In this document: positions 51,876 to 63,290 of the stretch, one piece after another
Numbering within the stretch: the stretch's first letter is position 1
How the letters are laid out: each line of letters begins with the position of its first letter
Assembly (NCBI RefSeq): GCF_027942865.1
Contig: NC_134509.1
Coordinates: 31,050,197-31,114,196 of the forward strand
DNA length: 64,000 bases
Source of the DNA: Odontesthes bonariensis
Taxonomy: Eukaryota; Chordata; Actinopteri; Atheriniformes; Atherinopsidae
Direction of reading: 5' to 3'
Notes under the pieces: model-generated
Databases searched by the model: none
Seen by the model: only the letters and a program-made list of their open reading frames with translations
What the model was told of the DNA's origin: nothing
Position numbers and translations under genes: made by a program

Positions 51876-53950
51876 GCCACTTCCTCCAGCTCTTCTGGGG
51901 GGACCCCGAGGCGTTCCCAGGCCAGCCGAGAAACATAGTCTCTCCAACGTGTCCTGGGTCTTCCCCGGGGCCTCTTCCCAGTGGGACGGGCCCGGAACAC
52001 CTCACCGGGGAGGCGTCCAGGAGGCATCCTAACCAGATGCCCGAGCCACCTCATCTGACTCCTCTCGATGCGGAGGAGCAGCGGTTCTACACCGAGCCCC
52101 TCCCGGATGACCGAGCTTCTCACCCTATCTCTAAGGGAGAGCCCAGACACCCTGCGGAGGAAACTCATTTCGGCCGCTTGTATTCGCGATCTCGTTCTTT
52201 CGGTCACTACCCACAGCTCATGACTATAGACATAGATTGACCGGTAAATCGAGAGCTTCGCCTTCTGGCTCAGCTCCTTCTTCACCACGACGGGCCGGTG
52301 CAGAGCCCGCATCACTGCAGACGCCGCACCGATCTGTCTGTCAATCTCCTGCTTCATTCGTCCCTCACTCGTGAACAAGACCCCGAGATACTTGAACTCC
52401 ACCACTTGGGGAAGGATCTCATTCCCGACCCGGAGAGAGCATTCCACCCTTTTCCGGCCGAAGACCATGGTCTCGGATTTGGAGGCGCTGATTCTCATCC
52501 CAGCCGCTTCACACTCGGCTGCGAACCGCTCCAGTAAGAGCTGAAGGTCACGGCCCGATGACGCAACAGAACCACATCGTCCGCAAAAAGCAGAGACCCA
52601 ATTCTGAGGTCGCCAAACCGGACCCCCTAGAAATCTTGTCCATAAAAATTATGAACAGAATCGGTGACAAAGGGGGGCAGCCCTGACGGAGTCCAGCCCT
52701 CACAGGAAACATATCCGACTTACTGCCGGCAATGCGGACCAAACTCTGACACCAGTCATTCAGAGACCGAACAGCCCATATCAAGGAGTCCGGCACTCCA
52801 TACTCCCGGAGCACCCCCCACAAGAATCCCCGAGGGACACGGTCGAACGCCTTCTCCAAGTCCACAAAACACATGTAGACGTCCCTAGTTGAAGTCAGCA
52901 GAGCCCCGCCCTCACCATACACGGTGTTGACGGTGCACCGCTTTCCCCCCTTGAGCCGCCGGATGGTGGACCAGAATCTCCTCGAGGCCGTCCGGAAGTC
53001 GTTCTCCATGGCCTCCCCGAACTCCTCCCAAGCCCACAAAGTTGATCATCGAGCTGCGGCCTAGGGTGTCCTGGTGCCAAGTCCACATATGGACACCCTT
53101 ATGGCTGAACATGGTGTTCGTTATGGACAGTCCGTGACGAGCACAGAAGTCCAACAACAAAACACCACTCTGATTCAGATCGGGGGGGCCGTTCCTCCCT
53201 CTCTCGGAGGAGCACTCTCCAGTGCCTCCTCCAGGGACTCCAAAAAGGGTGGGTACTCTGAACTGCTGTTCGGTGCATAAGCACAAACAACAGTCAGGAC
53301 CCGTCCCCCCACCCTAAGGCGGAGGGAGGCTACCCTCTCGTCTACCGGGGTAAACCCCAATGTACAAGCGCACAGTCGGGGGGCAATAAGTATGCCCACA
53401 CCTGCTCTACGCCCCTCACCGCTGGCAACTCCAGAGTGGAAGAGAGTCCAACCCCTCTCGAGGAGGCTGGTTCCGGAGCCCAAGCCATGCGTCGAGGTGA
53501 GCCCGACTATATCGAGCCGGAACCGCTCAGCCTCGCACACCAGCTCAGGCTCCTTCCCCAGCAGAGAGGTGACGTTCCGTTCCCAAGAGCCAGCTTCAGT
53601 AGCCGAGGATCAGACCGCCCAGCTCACACTGCACCCAACCCCCATGGCCCCTCCCACGGGTGGTGAGCCTGTTGGAAGGGGGACCCGTGTCGTTTCTTCG
53701 GGCTGTGCCCGACTGAGCCCCACGGGCACAGACCCGGCCACCAGGCGGTGTCCAGGTGAAGGAACACGGTGTCCAATCTTCTTTATCATCATAGGGGTTT
53801 TTATGAGCTGTTCTTTGTCTGGTCCCTCATCTAGGATCTGTTTGCCATGGGTGACCCTACCAGGGGCTTAAAGCCCCAGACAACATAGCTCCCAGACTCA
53901 TTGGGGCACGCAAACACCCCCACCATGGTAAGGTGACAGCTCATGGGGAG
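51876..53950 (-). mobile_element. Damaged Rex3-like LINE, second copy
   Basis: Same family as 692-4043, on the same strand. The 5' end is present, but the last roughly 90 bases at the 3' end, with the GATG tail, are missing. There are at least three internal deletions relative to the first copy: at 52880 (lacking what is 1815-2335 there), near 53035 (lacking about 2495-2990) and near 53198 (about 75 bases). Remaining pieces of reverse transcriptase (52498-51848, 53039-52548) and endonuclease (53540-53175) are out of frame. No target duplication is seen. It ends only about 200 bases before the likely trmt1 promoter. Confidence 0.85.
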
Positions 53951-54089
53951 CTGTAATGACCAACACCGACATGGTTAATTTCCTCTTGGAAATGTTCATA
54001 TCTGCACGTCATAAAGATGGGAAATTGTGGTTTAGCATTTTCGTTAGATTGTTTCCCTAATTTAAAACACAATCACATTAATTTATTAT

Positions 54090-54291
54090 TCATTAAAGCA
54101 GCCTGGTGTATTTAGAGCAGATTGCGACTGACTGGTCGGCCTTTCCACTCTCTCCCCACATCGTTTTTCTCTAACGTCCCACCGGTCTTCCCAAGTCTCA
54201 GGCAAGCGGAGCCGGCAGCTTTTAACTCTCCTTTCTGACCGCGTGGGCTTCCGTTGAGTCGCTCCAAACATGGCCGCTTCCATGCGCTAAC
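54090..54291 (+). promoter_or_regulatory. trmt1: Probable trmt1 promoter and noncoding first exon
   Basis: A CpG-containing patch upstream of the first trmt1 coding exon. It has AAACATGGCCGC at 54266-54277, like the YY1 element often placed just downstream of transcription starts in housekeeping genes, and a donor C/GTGAGC at 54291/54292 that could join the acceptor at 55714/55715. Inferred from motifs and spacing; no transcript evidence. Confidence 0.45.
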
Positions 54292-55714
54292 GTGAGCAAA
54301 CTGCGGATGAATGTAGCAGCAAATAAACAAACAGCTCAAGACCATCTGCGTCGCTTACAAGAAAACGCCGTACTCACTTGAACAGCAGTGTCCACGTAGT
54401 GTAGGTATCACAGGTAAAAAAAAATATCCTCCTCTACCTGTTTAGCATAGCTAACAAATATGCGAATAGTTTTTATGGGAAGTTGCATGCAGCAGCTAAC
54501 TTGAGCACTATCGTACTTATTAGCTGAACAATGCTTTCGTCCAGCAGATTAACTTAAAGTAACCATGTGTTTTGCCACGTTTAAAATGCCTGTTGTGTAG
54601 TCACATATGTTGTATTGAAAAACACCAAATAAAAGGCACAGAAGGTTAAGGGTAGATACATTTTCCAGGGGGCACGTAGAAGTTAATCTCTAAAAGTCAG
54701 TTGATGAATGAAAGGATAGTGAACACTTGGCAGCAGCTATGATAGTACTTTTTTGTGAAGTGAGTAAGCAATAATCCCACACCCGTCAATGTATCCAGCT
54801 TTGCGAGCATGCTGATTTCCTCCGTTTAGTGTAATCGCAGAGTAAATGTGTGACCTCACCCTGAGATCTTACTCCGCCGACTGAAACAGCAGCTCTGATG
54901 ACTTTGTAGCTCGACGGGGTGTTGTGTGGAAAATAAGCTACAAAAATAATGTGAAGATGCTGCAGTCAGTGAGGGACAGGAAGTCACTTAACAAACTGCT
55001 CTCCGTCATGGACAATCCACCCCACCATAGCCCTGACTCATTCATCTCTGCTGTTAGAATGAATAAGGCTGATAGATGCCATGCCATCGTTTGATTTCGC
55101 ATTGATGATATGGTGTATGATATATATAAACAAATACTTCAATATATGGCATTAAGCTTAGATGCATGAATTAGGGCTGCATTCCACTTCTGCACTTGTG
55201 CTTGCTGGTTAGTTGTAGAACATTAATAAAAGCAGAACTTTGTCCAATCTGAATCCAGCTCTCTTTAAAACACAACCAGTGGCAGAAGTAAATGGCTTCT
55301 TGTGGCTTCTTCTTTGCATGATAGAGCTTTAATCTCCACGTGTGAATATTAGAATATTATTCTGGAATAGCTTTAGAAGTGAAAAGAGCTACGGTGCTCT
55401 TTTTATATCCAATCGTTTTACTTCCCTGTTGCCAGTTAACCTAATTAGAAATTAGTTGAAATACAGGTCAATGGCTTTTTACGTTATAGTTTATTTCCCT
55501 TGTGATGTCTTTATAATGTTTATGTTTAAATGTGGACCCAAAGAGTAATACTCTTGTACTGGCTAATAAGAGGGTTATCCCACCAAAGATAAGTGACAGG
55601 CTTCTTTGTCAGTTATTTTGGTCCTGAGCGTGTCACATTTTTTATCACGAAACCCCCAAATTTGCACATATGTTTTCTATTTGTTCTACGTTGTGGAAAT
55701 GTGTGCCTTTGCAG
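54292..55714 (+). other. trmt1: Probable first intron of trmt1
   Basis: Between the candidate noncoding exon and the acceptor CCTTTGCAG (ends 55714). No exon or known repeat seen inside. Confidence 0.4.
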
Positions 55715-55725
55715 TCCGAAGCTTT

Positions 55726-58700
55726 ATGCTGGTGCGGACCGCTCGGCTGTCCTTCCTCGTCATCCACTGCCACCGGCCTCTTTCTTGCAACCGTTCAGCC
55801 AGACAGAGCTTTTGGTGGTGTGTTAGTGGCGCTGCTGCTCGCAGGAGACTGAGATCTATGGATCCTGAGGTTTCTTCCATCAACCCTCCACCGACAACAG
55901 ATCAATCTCCGACAGCAAGCATGAGTACTGATGCAGCAGGCGGCCAGGAGAAAACGCCACCCGTGGATCTGTTGCCTGGAGAGACGGTTGTTAATGAGGG
56001 AAAGGCCGCCATCTTGTTTCCTAGTGCCAACGAGGTGTTTTACAACCCAGTCCAGGAGTTTAACAGAGATTTAACGTAAGTGAGCTTGAACCTAATTTCG
56101 AAACTTTTGTAGTACCACTTAAAGCATGTACTTCAGCCATTTTTGCCAGAAATCACAAAAAAAAAGAAAAGAAAAAAAAAGAAACCTGTCAAAGATGTGT
56201 AGAAAGAATTGTGAACTAGTGACCGGAGGATGAAAATGCCATGAATGTCATGTTATGTAGCTCTTATGTTGCCCGTTGCCATTTTTTCCCACCATATGTG
56301 TACAGTAAAAATTCTTGCTTCCCTGTTTCCAGATGCGCTGTTATCACAGAGTTTTCGAGAGATCTGATGGCTCGGCGTGGGGTGAAGGTGGTGGTGCCCG
56401 GAGAAACAGAGAGGGTTGTTGTCTCTCTGTCAGAGGAGACGAATGAGGCTGACGTACAGAATGAGGAGAAAAATGGTGCAGAGGAGCCCAAAGTTACTGC
56501 AAAAGTGGGGGAGAAGTGTGAGGTATGTAAAATAGATTTTTAGAGTGAAGCAGCAGATTCTACTGCTGCAACTGTGGAAGAATTCCCACTGAAAGATTTG
56601 CTGAATAAAAACGAAGCATCTGTTTGCAGCTTAAACGGTTTAAATGGAACTTTCTTTTACGTTTATTTGGTTCTGTATTAGCAAAGATGGCTAAATGTGT
56701 GGCCATTCAGAGGCTAGGGCTGTGTGTGTACATGTATTTATATTAGGAAGGGCTTTATGAGTGTGTGTACGAAGGAGTGGAAAACGCACTTTAAAGCACT
56801 TTTACAAGGTTAAAAAGCCCTTTGTAAGTGTGGATCCTTTAAAAGTACACGCCCTGGATCCGTAAAGCGTAAAGTATTTCGGATCAGAGCTTCCATCGCG
56901 AACTATGTTTGTCATGTTCCAGGTAATTTCAGTTTGGTGGCCCCAAGTGGTAAAGAGAAGTAAAAAGACAATTTACACAAATTTTCGAAATATTTCAGTG
57001 TCATTTATGTCCACTAAAGACGAGAGATATAACTTTCTAAAAAAACATTTTCTGCTATGTCTTTTACGACAGTGACTCCACTTGCCAAATGTTTTGCAGC
57101 TTTGAAGTTGTTTGATCTGATGCAAACATCAGTGTGTTATGTTAGTGTTTAGTTGGTGTTAATGAAAAAGCTGTTGAAAAATCGTTATAGCTCACGGTTA
57201 GCTTAGCTTGCCACGTGGGTGAATACTGTCTCAATGGCTGGTTTCCTTTGTACTGATGTAGATTTTCCCTGTTTCAGCTTGGTCTTCGTGTTCTGGAGGG
57301 CCTGGCAGCATCTGGTTTGCGCTCGGTGCGTTTTGCACTTGAGGTCCCCGGCCTGAAGAGCGTCACCGCTAATGACTTCTCATACAAGGCAGCAGCCCTG
57401 ATCGCAAGGAATGCCCAGTACAATAAAGTCAGCCACCTGCTCCAGGCCAGCTGCAGGGACGCCAGGTATGAGTACTAAGTATGTTCTCCAGCCTTCACCT
57501 TTGACTTCCTCCTCTGTTCATTCCTCTGCTCCTTATATGGTCTCTTTCATTCTTGTCCATTTTCTTTTCTTCTTTTATGACCTTTTCTTGTCCTCTTCAG
57601 TCACTCCTCATGCTTCTCTGAACATCTCTCCCCCTTTTTTCTCTTAATTTAGCTCTGATTAATTGTGGAGTCCCATATTTTTTTTCATCAATTGTACATA
57701 TGAATTTGCCAAAAGCTGTCTGTTTTTTCCTCTTTTTTTTTGTTGGTGTCCAGTATGCTAATGTATGAGATGCGAGGGAAGAAGCAGCCATACGATGTCA
57801 TTGACCTGGATCCTTATGGCAGCCCTTCCTCTTTCCTGGATGCTGCCGTGCAGTCTGTGAGTGAAGGAGGTGGGTAGTCCAGGTGTCAAGACTTGGTTCA
57901 TGTTTCCTGTGTCCTCAGCCCACAACAGGTTGCTCGATTTAACCGAGGATTACAAAAAAAAAAAACGAAACGTTAGAAAATGTGATGTTAAGTATGCGTT
58001 ATTTTTCTTTGTTTGTTTTTAAGGAAAGTTTGGACTTATCAGTTTTAGGTTTATCACTCAATTGCTGGCTGTTGTCTGTAAAAATCAGTTGCTAAATTCA
58101 ATTATTTACAGGCAGAATGTCAGGCAGAGAAAATCATCTGAAGAAGAAAGTTTCTAAGTTATAAAGTGTCACTACAGAATGAAAACTTGTCCTTGGTCCT
58201 TACCAGGGGCCCGTTGCACAAAAGTAGGATAAGGGATTAAGCGGGGATATGTTGGCTATCCTGGATCAACTTATCCGTGATCCGGTTGCACAAAAGTAGG
58301 ATAAGGGAAGTGGGGTATGTTCAGACGTAAGTTACCATGGAGATTTAGTGAAGCTAGCCTGCTCCAGACCAGGCTAAGTTCCAGGATCTATTTAATCTCA
58401 TTCCTTATCTCAGTCAGCGGTCGCCACAAATGGAAACCAATATTTATTCCACTGCCTAGAATATATTGTTAAAACATTTAACTATACCCACTATCATTAT
58501 TGAAACATTTGTGATCATTAATTGAAATCATTTTAGATAACTGATGATTTTAGATGAACCACTAGATAATTTAGTTTCCCACAGACTACACATAAATTAC
58601 ATCACCATATAAATATAAATACACATTAGAGTGTACCATGATGTTCCTTTATTGAACAAGGATGAATCAAAGCAAGTAAACCATCAGCTCCTTTCAAAAC

Positions 58701-61700
58701 TGAAGTCACACAGTGCTCTACAAGACAAAAAGCACAGAATCAAAGCATGCAGTTTGAGACAAACTGTTTGTAAAATGGGCTATACAAATAAAATTGCCTT
58801 GCCTATACAGCACAAAAACCTAACAAAAATTCCTCTGCCATTGCAGGCCCAACTTAAAGCAACATGCATATTAATTAAAATAATTTAACACATATTGGTC
58901 TCTGACCAGCCGACCACAGTCGTCATCCAGGAAGATGGCAGGATTGTCCCAGTCTATGAGAGCTGGCACTCTGGGGGCCCTCTCCTTTCTCAGGCAGGCC
59001 ACATTGTGGAGGACAGCACAGGCCACAATGATATCACATGCCCTGTCTGGGCTGACTCTCAGGTGGGTCAGACACTGAGAGCGTGCCTTCAGTAGGCCAA
59101 ATGTCATTTCTATCCGGGCCCTTGTTCTGGCATGGGCATGGTTGTATGCCAGTTGTGCCTCCAGAGGGTCTGCAAATGGAGTGAGCAGAAAAGGCTGGCA
59201 GGCGTACCCTCTGTCACCCAGCAATACACCCAGGAATTCACCTGTGAATACAAAATGTTACCATCACAACCTCATAAGTAGTGACATTCTTAACACAGCC
59301 ATGATGTGAGGTTCTGTGGCTCACCTTGTGATGGGCGCCGATAGATCTCTGAGTTCCGAAGCACTCGGGAGTCGTGCACTGAGCCGGGCCACTTTGCCAC
59401 AACATTATTGATCAAATAGTCAGCATTGCAGACCATCTGAAATGATAAGATGCTAAACCAATTAATGCACATCACAGGCAATGTACAGTGTTCATTAATT
59501 AACTTTATTAAAAGTCATGTTCACCTGTACATTGATGCTGTGGAAGTTTTTCCTCTTCACAAAATCCCCCTCATGGCCACCTGAGGGGGATCTTATTTTG
59601 ATGTGTGTGCAGTCCACTGCACCAATGACATTGGGGAAACCTGTAATACGATGCAATGAGTTTCTTACTCTGAATGTTAAAATTTTAATTGTACCTGTAA
59701 TTTAAAAAAAAAAAAAATTCTTACCTGCAATCCTATAGAACTCCTCCTTGATGTCACAGAGTCTTCTATGCCCAGGGAAGGAGATGAAGATGCTTGCAAG
59801 TCCTTTAATTGCGTTTTTTTTTTCACTGCTAAAACAGTACAGGCATTGTGTGGGCAGGCACAGTCTTAATAAAAAGTTGCTGCCATGTCCATTTTGGTTG
59901 CTTGCTTGCGCTTGACTCAGAGCGCGGATCTCGAAAACACATGAGAAGCTATACAGAATCATACGCGGCGAACAGCACAGCTTTATGCCAATTACGCACA
60001 CAGGCTCCACACGCATCGCGTCTGCAATCATAACTCATTAGGGGAAATCACATTTTGCCAATATTTTAGAGACCCCTCAACATTTCCCAAATCATGTTTT
60101 CGGGGGAGTCTCGTGTCAGTTTCAGGGGGTCTCGGATCCCCCGAGTCCCCCGTAGTTCGAACACTGCCTAATTGTGATAATTTTAGTGGAGTGGTGAGTG
60201 TGTATTTGTGCACTACTTACGCATTCAGGCGGTCAGCAATGGTTTGCCACGCTTGCTCCCTTTGTTTTAACTGTGGCAGTATTTCCTTTTTGTTTTATTT
60301 TCTCCGTCACCTCTTCATATGCTTCCATTAGTAATTATGGCTCCGCTGGGGAGAAATACGCCGCCCTTGTTGCCATGGTGAATCAGTGAATCTATGATCG
60401 ATCGTGGGGTCTATTTAAGCAAGCCGTGTGCAGCACTTATCCAGGATCGCTTTCACCTGGCTTAATGAATCCGTGTCTGCTCATCCTGGATTGGCCTTTG
60501 TGCAACCAACTAAGCCCGGGCGCCCATGTTTTGGATTCCTTGAACCTGGCTAAGTAACTCATCCTGGATGTCTAAATCCTACTTTTGTGCAACAGGCCCC
60601 AGGTCTTCAAATTAGGTAAATATTATGTATATTATGTAAGTAAGTATTATGGGTCCATCATTCTACAGTGAGAAAGATTATTCACAAGTGGAAAACACTG
60701 AAGATAACTAGCGATCTTCCCAGGAGTGGACATCCCAGCAAGTGTAACCCAAGCTCTAACTATGCAGTGCTCAGAGAAACTGCTAAATTGCATCTCAGGC
60801 TCAACAGCCCTCAGTTAGCATGTAATATGTTAAAGTTCTTGACGGCTCAATTAGAAAAAGACTTAAAGGGATATGCCACCCCCAGGCCAAATTAAGTGTA
60901 TCCCCGCATTCCCGAGACATAAATAAGTGTGTGGGAGCGTTTTCCTGGCGACCCAGGCATTGTCCGAATCTCACAGCACTGACCACTGCTTGGTTGCGCG
61001 TAATACCTCCATGCTAGCGTCGCCAGCGTCGCCAATTGAAATATTTCGCCCAACGTGAATTAATTTACTTGATTTACCTTCTAATTACTGTGTGAGTGGT
61101 GTACTTTCACATCGAGTGCAAATGATGTGTAAATCAACACGGAAGGCTTGGTTTGCTCATGTCGGTTTGGGAACTAGTTTCCGGTGCGGAAAACACAGCA
61201 GAAGCACACTCCCCGCTACGTCATTGGGAATCCCCACCCCAGACTTCCTCAAACAAACCAGCGTGAAGCAGCCAGGGGGTGGGGATTCCCAATGATGTAG
61301 TGGGGAGTGTGCTTCTGCTGTGTTTTCCGCACCGGAAACTAGTTCCCAAACCGACATGAGCAAACCAAGCCTTCCGTGTAGATTTACACAGTCATTTGCA
61401 CTCGATGTGAAAGTACACCACTCACACAGTAATTAAAAGGTAAATCAAGTAAATTAATTCACGTTGGGCGAAATATTTCAATTGGCGACGCTGGCGACGC
61501 TAGCATGGAGGTATTACGCGCAACCAAGCAGTGGTCAGTGCTGTGAGATTCGGACAATGCCTGGGTCGCCAGGAAAACGCTCCCACACACTTATTTATGT
61601 CTCGGGAATGCGGGGATACACTTAATTTGGCCTGGGGGTGGCATATCCCTTTAAATAAGTATGGCTGGTCTAGAAAGGGTTGCTAGGAGAAAGCCTCCTC

Positions 61701-62925
61701 TCTTAAAAACAACATGGCTGCACAGCTTAGGTTTGCAAAGATGCATCTGAACAAACCACAAGACTTGTGAAAACACGTCCTTTGGACAAACCAGAACAAA
61801 GTGTAGATATTTTGGTCATAATGCAACCAAAAATGCCTCATATTAACTGTCAAGCATGATGGGGGAGGGTTTTTATAATGTACATGAAACACATGACTGT
61901 TGCTCTTATTGAAGTAAAACTGAGCAGTTTTCATCTAGAGACAACTGGACTCGCCATCTGGACGTGACTTCCAGGTAATATTATGTGACTATAATACTGG
62001 ATACTTTACTGAGGTAACATGTTAAAATGTTTGGGCTTTGTAAATCCTGAAATTCTTGCTCCATTAAGATTCCATTTACAGCACAAAGGAGCTGCATCTG
62101 CAGCTCTCCGCGTAGCACGGTTTCTTGAATTTTGTAAAAACAAAGCTTGTTTTTCCCCCCACGTCTCCATTTTAAACTAACTTAATAATCTTTTGTAGGT
62201 ATTTGCACAAAGCGGCAGTCAGTCCTTTTCTGTGAATGTGCTTCTCTTTTGCCTCCAAAGTGGTGTTTATCCTCGCATGTAAAATCAACATCTAATCAAA
62301 TTTATTTGTAAAGCACTTTAAAAACAACCCCAGTTCATCAAATGTTGCACACACCATAACACACCATAGAAAACGAAAACACAAAAGGAGAGACGGATTA
62401 AAAGCACATGAAGGCAAAATGAGAAAGCACAAATAAAATCCAATGAAAATTACTTCCTTACAAGTAAGAAAAAAACCAAAGTCCATATTCACAAGGTGAC
62501 CCAGGTTTAGCAACAGAGCACCGACAAGTTCTATAACATGAAAGTGGTGGGAAAGTTGCCTCATACCACTTCAATACTGTCCCTGAAAGATGATTTATTG
62601 TCAATGAGAAAAGAAATCTGCTTTCAGCCAACTGTATTCATTCAGTTTGATTTAAAAGAACTGACAAAAAAAGCTTGACAGTCTGAATTAGATCAGATAT
62701 TATTCCTGTGTAGCTTTGTACCGTTTTGTTTATTTTGCCTTAAATTTGAATTGTTTCTGTTCTTCTCCCTTGTTGTCTCCGCTGACTGTCGGGCTCTTTC
62801 TGTCTCTCGCAGGTCTGTTGTGTTTAACATGTACAGACATGGCCGTGATGGCAGGAAACAGCGGAGAGACTTGCTACAGCAAATATGGTTCGGTCTCCAT
62901 CAAAGCCAAATACTGCCACGAGATG
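55726..62925 (+). CDS. trmt1: tRNA (guanine(26)-N2)-dimethyltransferase, 5' part
   Basis: SAM-dependent enzyme that makes N2,N2-dimethylguanosine at position 26 of cytosolic and mitochondrial tRNAs. Coding exons in the window: 55726-56075 (exon from 55715), 56333-56522, 57278-57465, 57754-57869 and 62813-62925, all GT-AG and in phase: 319 codons of an expected 650 or so. The rest lies beyond the window. The first 44 residues ([20 protein letters not shown] onward) are Arg-rich without acidic residues, a mitochondrial presequence. A second Met at 55858 (MDPEVSS) could start the nuclear/cytosolic form, as in human TRMT1. Family motifs: [38 protein letters not shown] (SAM site), [18 protein letters not shown] and [20 protein letters not shown]. 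Confidence 0.95.
58871..60031 (-). pseudogene. HARBI1-like transposase, broken
   Basis: On the minus strand: [20 protein letters not shown] (about 59790-59727), then [20 protein letters not shown] with the first catalytic Asp (about 59643-59580), [20 protein letters not shown] with [19 protein letters not shown] (59436-59325), and the last exon [17 protein letters not shown] to NYFN (about 59240-58871) with the later Asp and the Glu of ARIEMTFG. These follow the exon order of PIF/Harbinger transposases. The N-terminal region is degraded (extra bases and a poly(A)/T run near 59703-59716), so no intact protein is predicted. Confidence 0.75.
60218..60376 (-). pseudogene. Myb/SANT-like first exon with early stop
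   Basis: The minus strand reads [13 protein letters not shown] and then TAA, where copy 1 continues AEQELYME. The remainder matches the copy 1 exon with small changes, ending at a GT donor. This accessory gene is dead. Confidence 0.65.
60628..61960 (+). mobile_element. Tc1-like relic carrying the foldback insertion
   Basis: Left part 60628-60866 has CATTCTACAGTGAGAAAGAT, GGAAAACACTGAAGATAACT and CTTCCCAGGAGTGGACATCC. After the foldback insert it resumes at 61651 with AATAAGTATGGCTGGTCTAG, GCTAGGAGAAAGCCTCCTCT and ACCACAAGACTTGTGAAAAC. This is the plus-strand order of the same Tc1-like family as 16945-18060. Full of stops; ends are approximate. Confidence 0.65.
60867..61650. mobile_element. 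Near-perfect palindromic foldback element with TTAA duplications
   Basis: Two arms of about 370 bases are reverse complements of each other with only a few differences, separated by about 40 bases (roughly 61240-61278). Ends are AGGGATATGCC and GGCATATCCCT. TTAA flanks both sides (60863-60866 and 61651-61654), the target duplication expected for piggyBac or Kolobok type elements. It has no coding capacity. As RNA or single strand it would fold into a very long hairpin. Confidence 0.85.
62286..62560. repeat. Dispersed repeat with CAAATTTATTTGTAAAGCAC
   Basis: The start resembles a widespread fish repeat of the same general type as the one at 9721 (short 3' end of a non-LTR element). Degenerate, right boundary approximate. 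Confidence 0.4.
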
Positions 62926-63290
62926 GTGAGGGTGCAGGGTGCACACGCACACGGAACTGTGAACATGCTCATGCACCACATGTAGAGACATGCCAGCTTC
63001 TTCACGCTCACAATGTCTTAATCCTTTGTTCACGACTTCATACAACAGACTTGAGTCAGTAACAGCAACTTTGTGGAGGTCGTCATAGATTCTGCGTGGC
63101 GTCTACGTTTGGGTCCAAACTAAGAACATTGAGCTGCTCTTGGCTTTTTAAATTGTTTTTATTTCCAATCTTTAAAATGTTAGCCTTTGTTGATTCGGAA
63201 CCGCTGATCGTGCTGCTTTACAGCGAGTGTTGTTCGGTACTTCTGCAGCTATTGTTAACAAGCTGCCATGTACAGCAAGAAATACTACAA

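Larger units (their letters stand above)
58207..60599 (-). mobile_element. PIF/Harbinger transposon, copy 2
   Basis: Same family as 32453-34671, in inverted orientation, in a trmt1 intron. The terminal repeat GGGCCCGTTGCACAAAAGTA starts at 58207. The right end has one change in the repeat. CAG flanks both sides (58204-58206 and 60600-60602). It retains more of the transposase than copy 1, but its Myb-like first exon has a stop at codon 14 and the transposase is broken, so it is not autonomous. Confidence 0.85.

Noticed and set aside
61092..61363. Matching open frames on opposite strands
   Set aside because: They mirror each other because they lie in the two arms of the palindrome; not genes.
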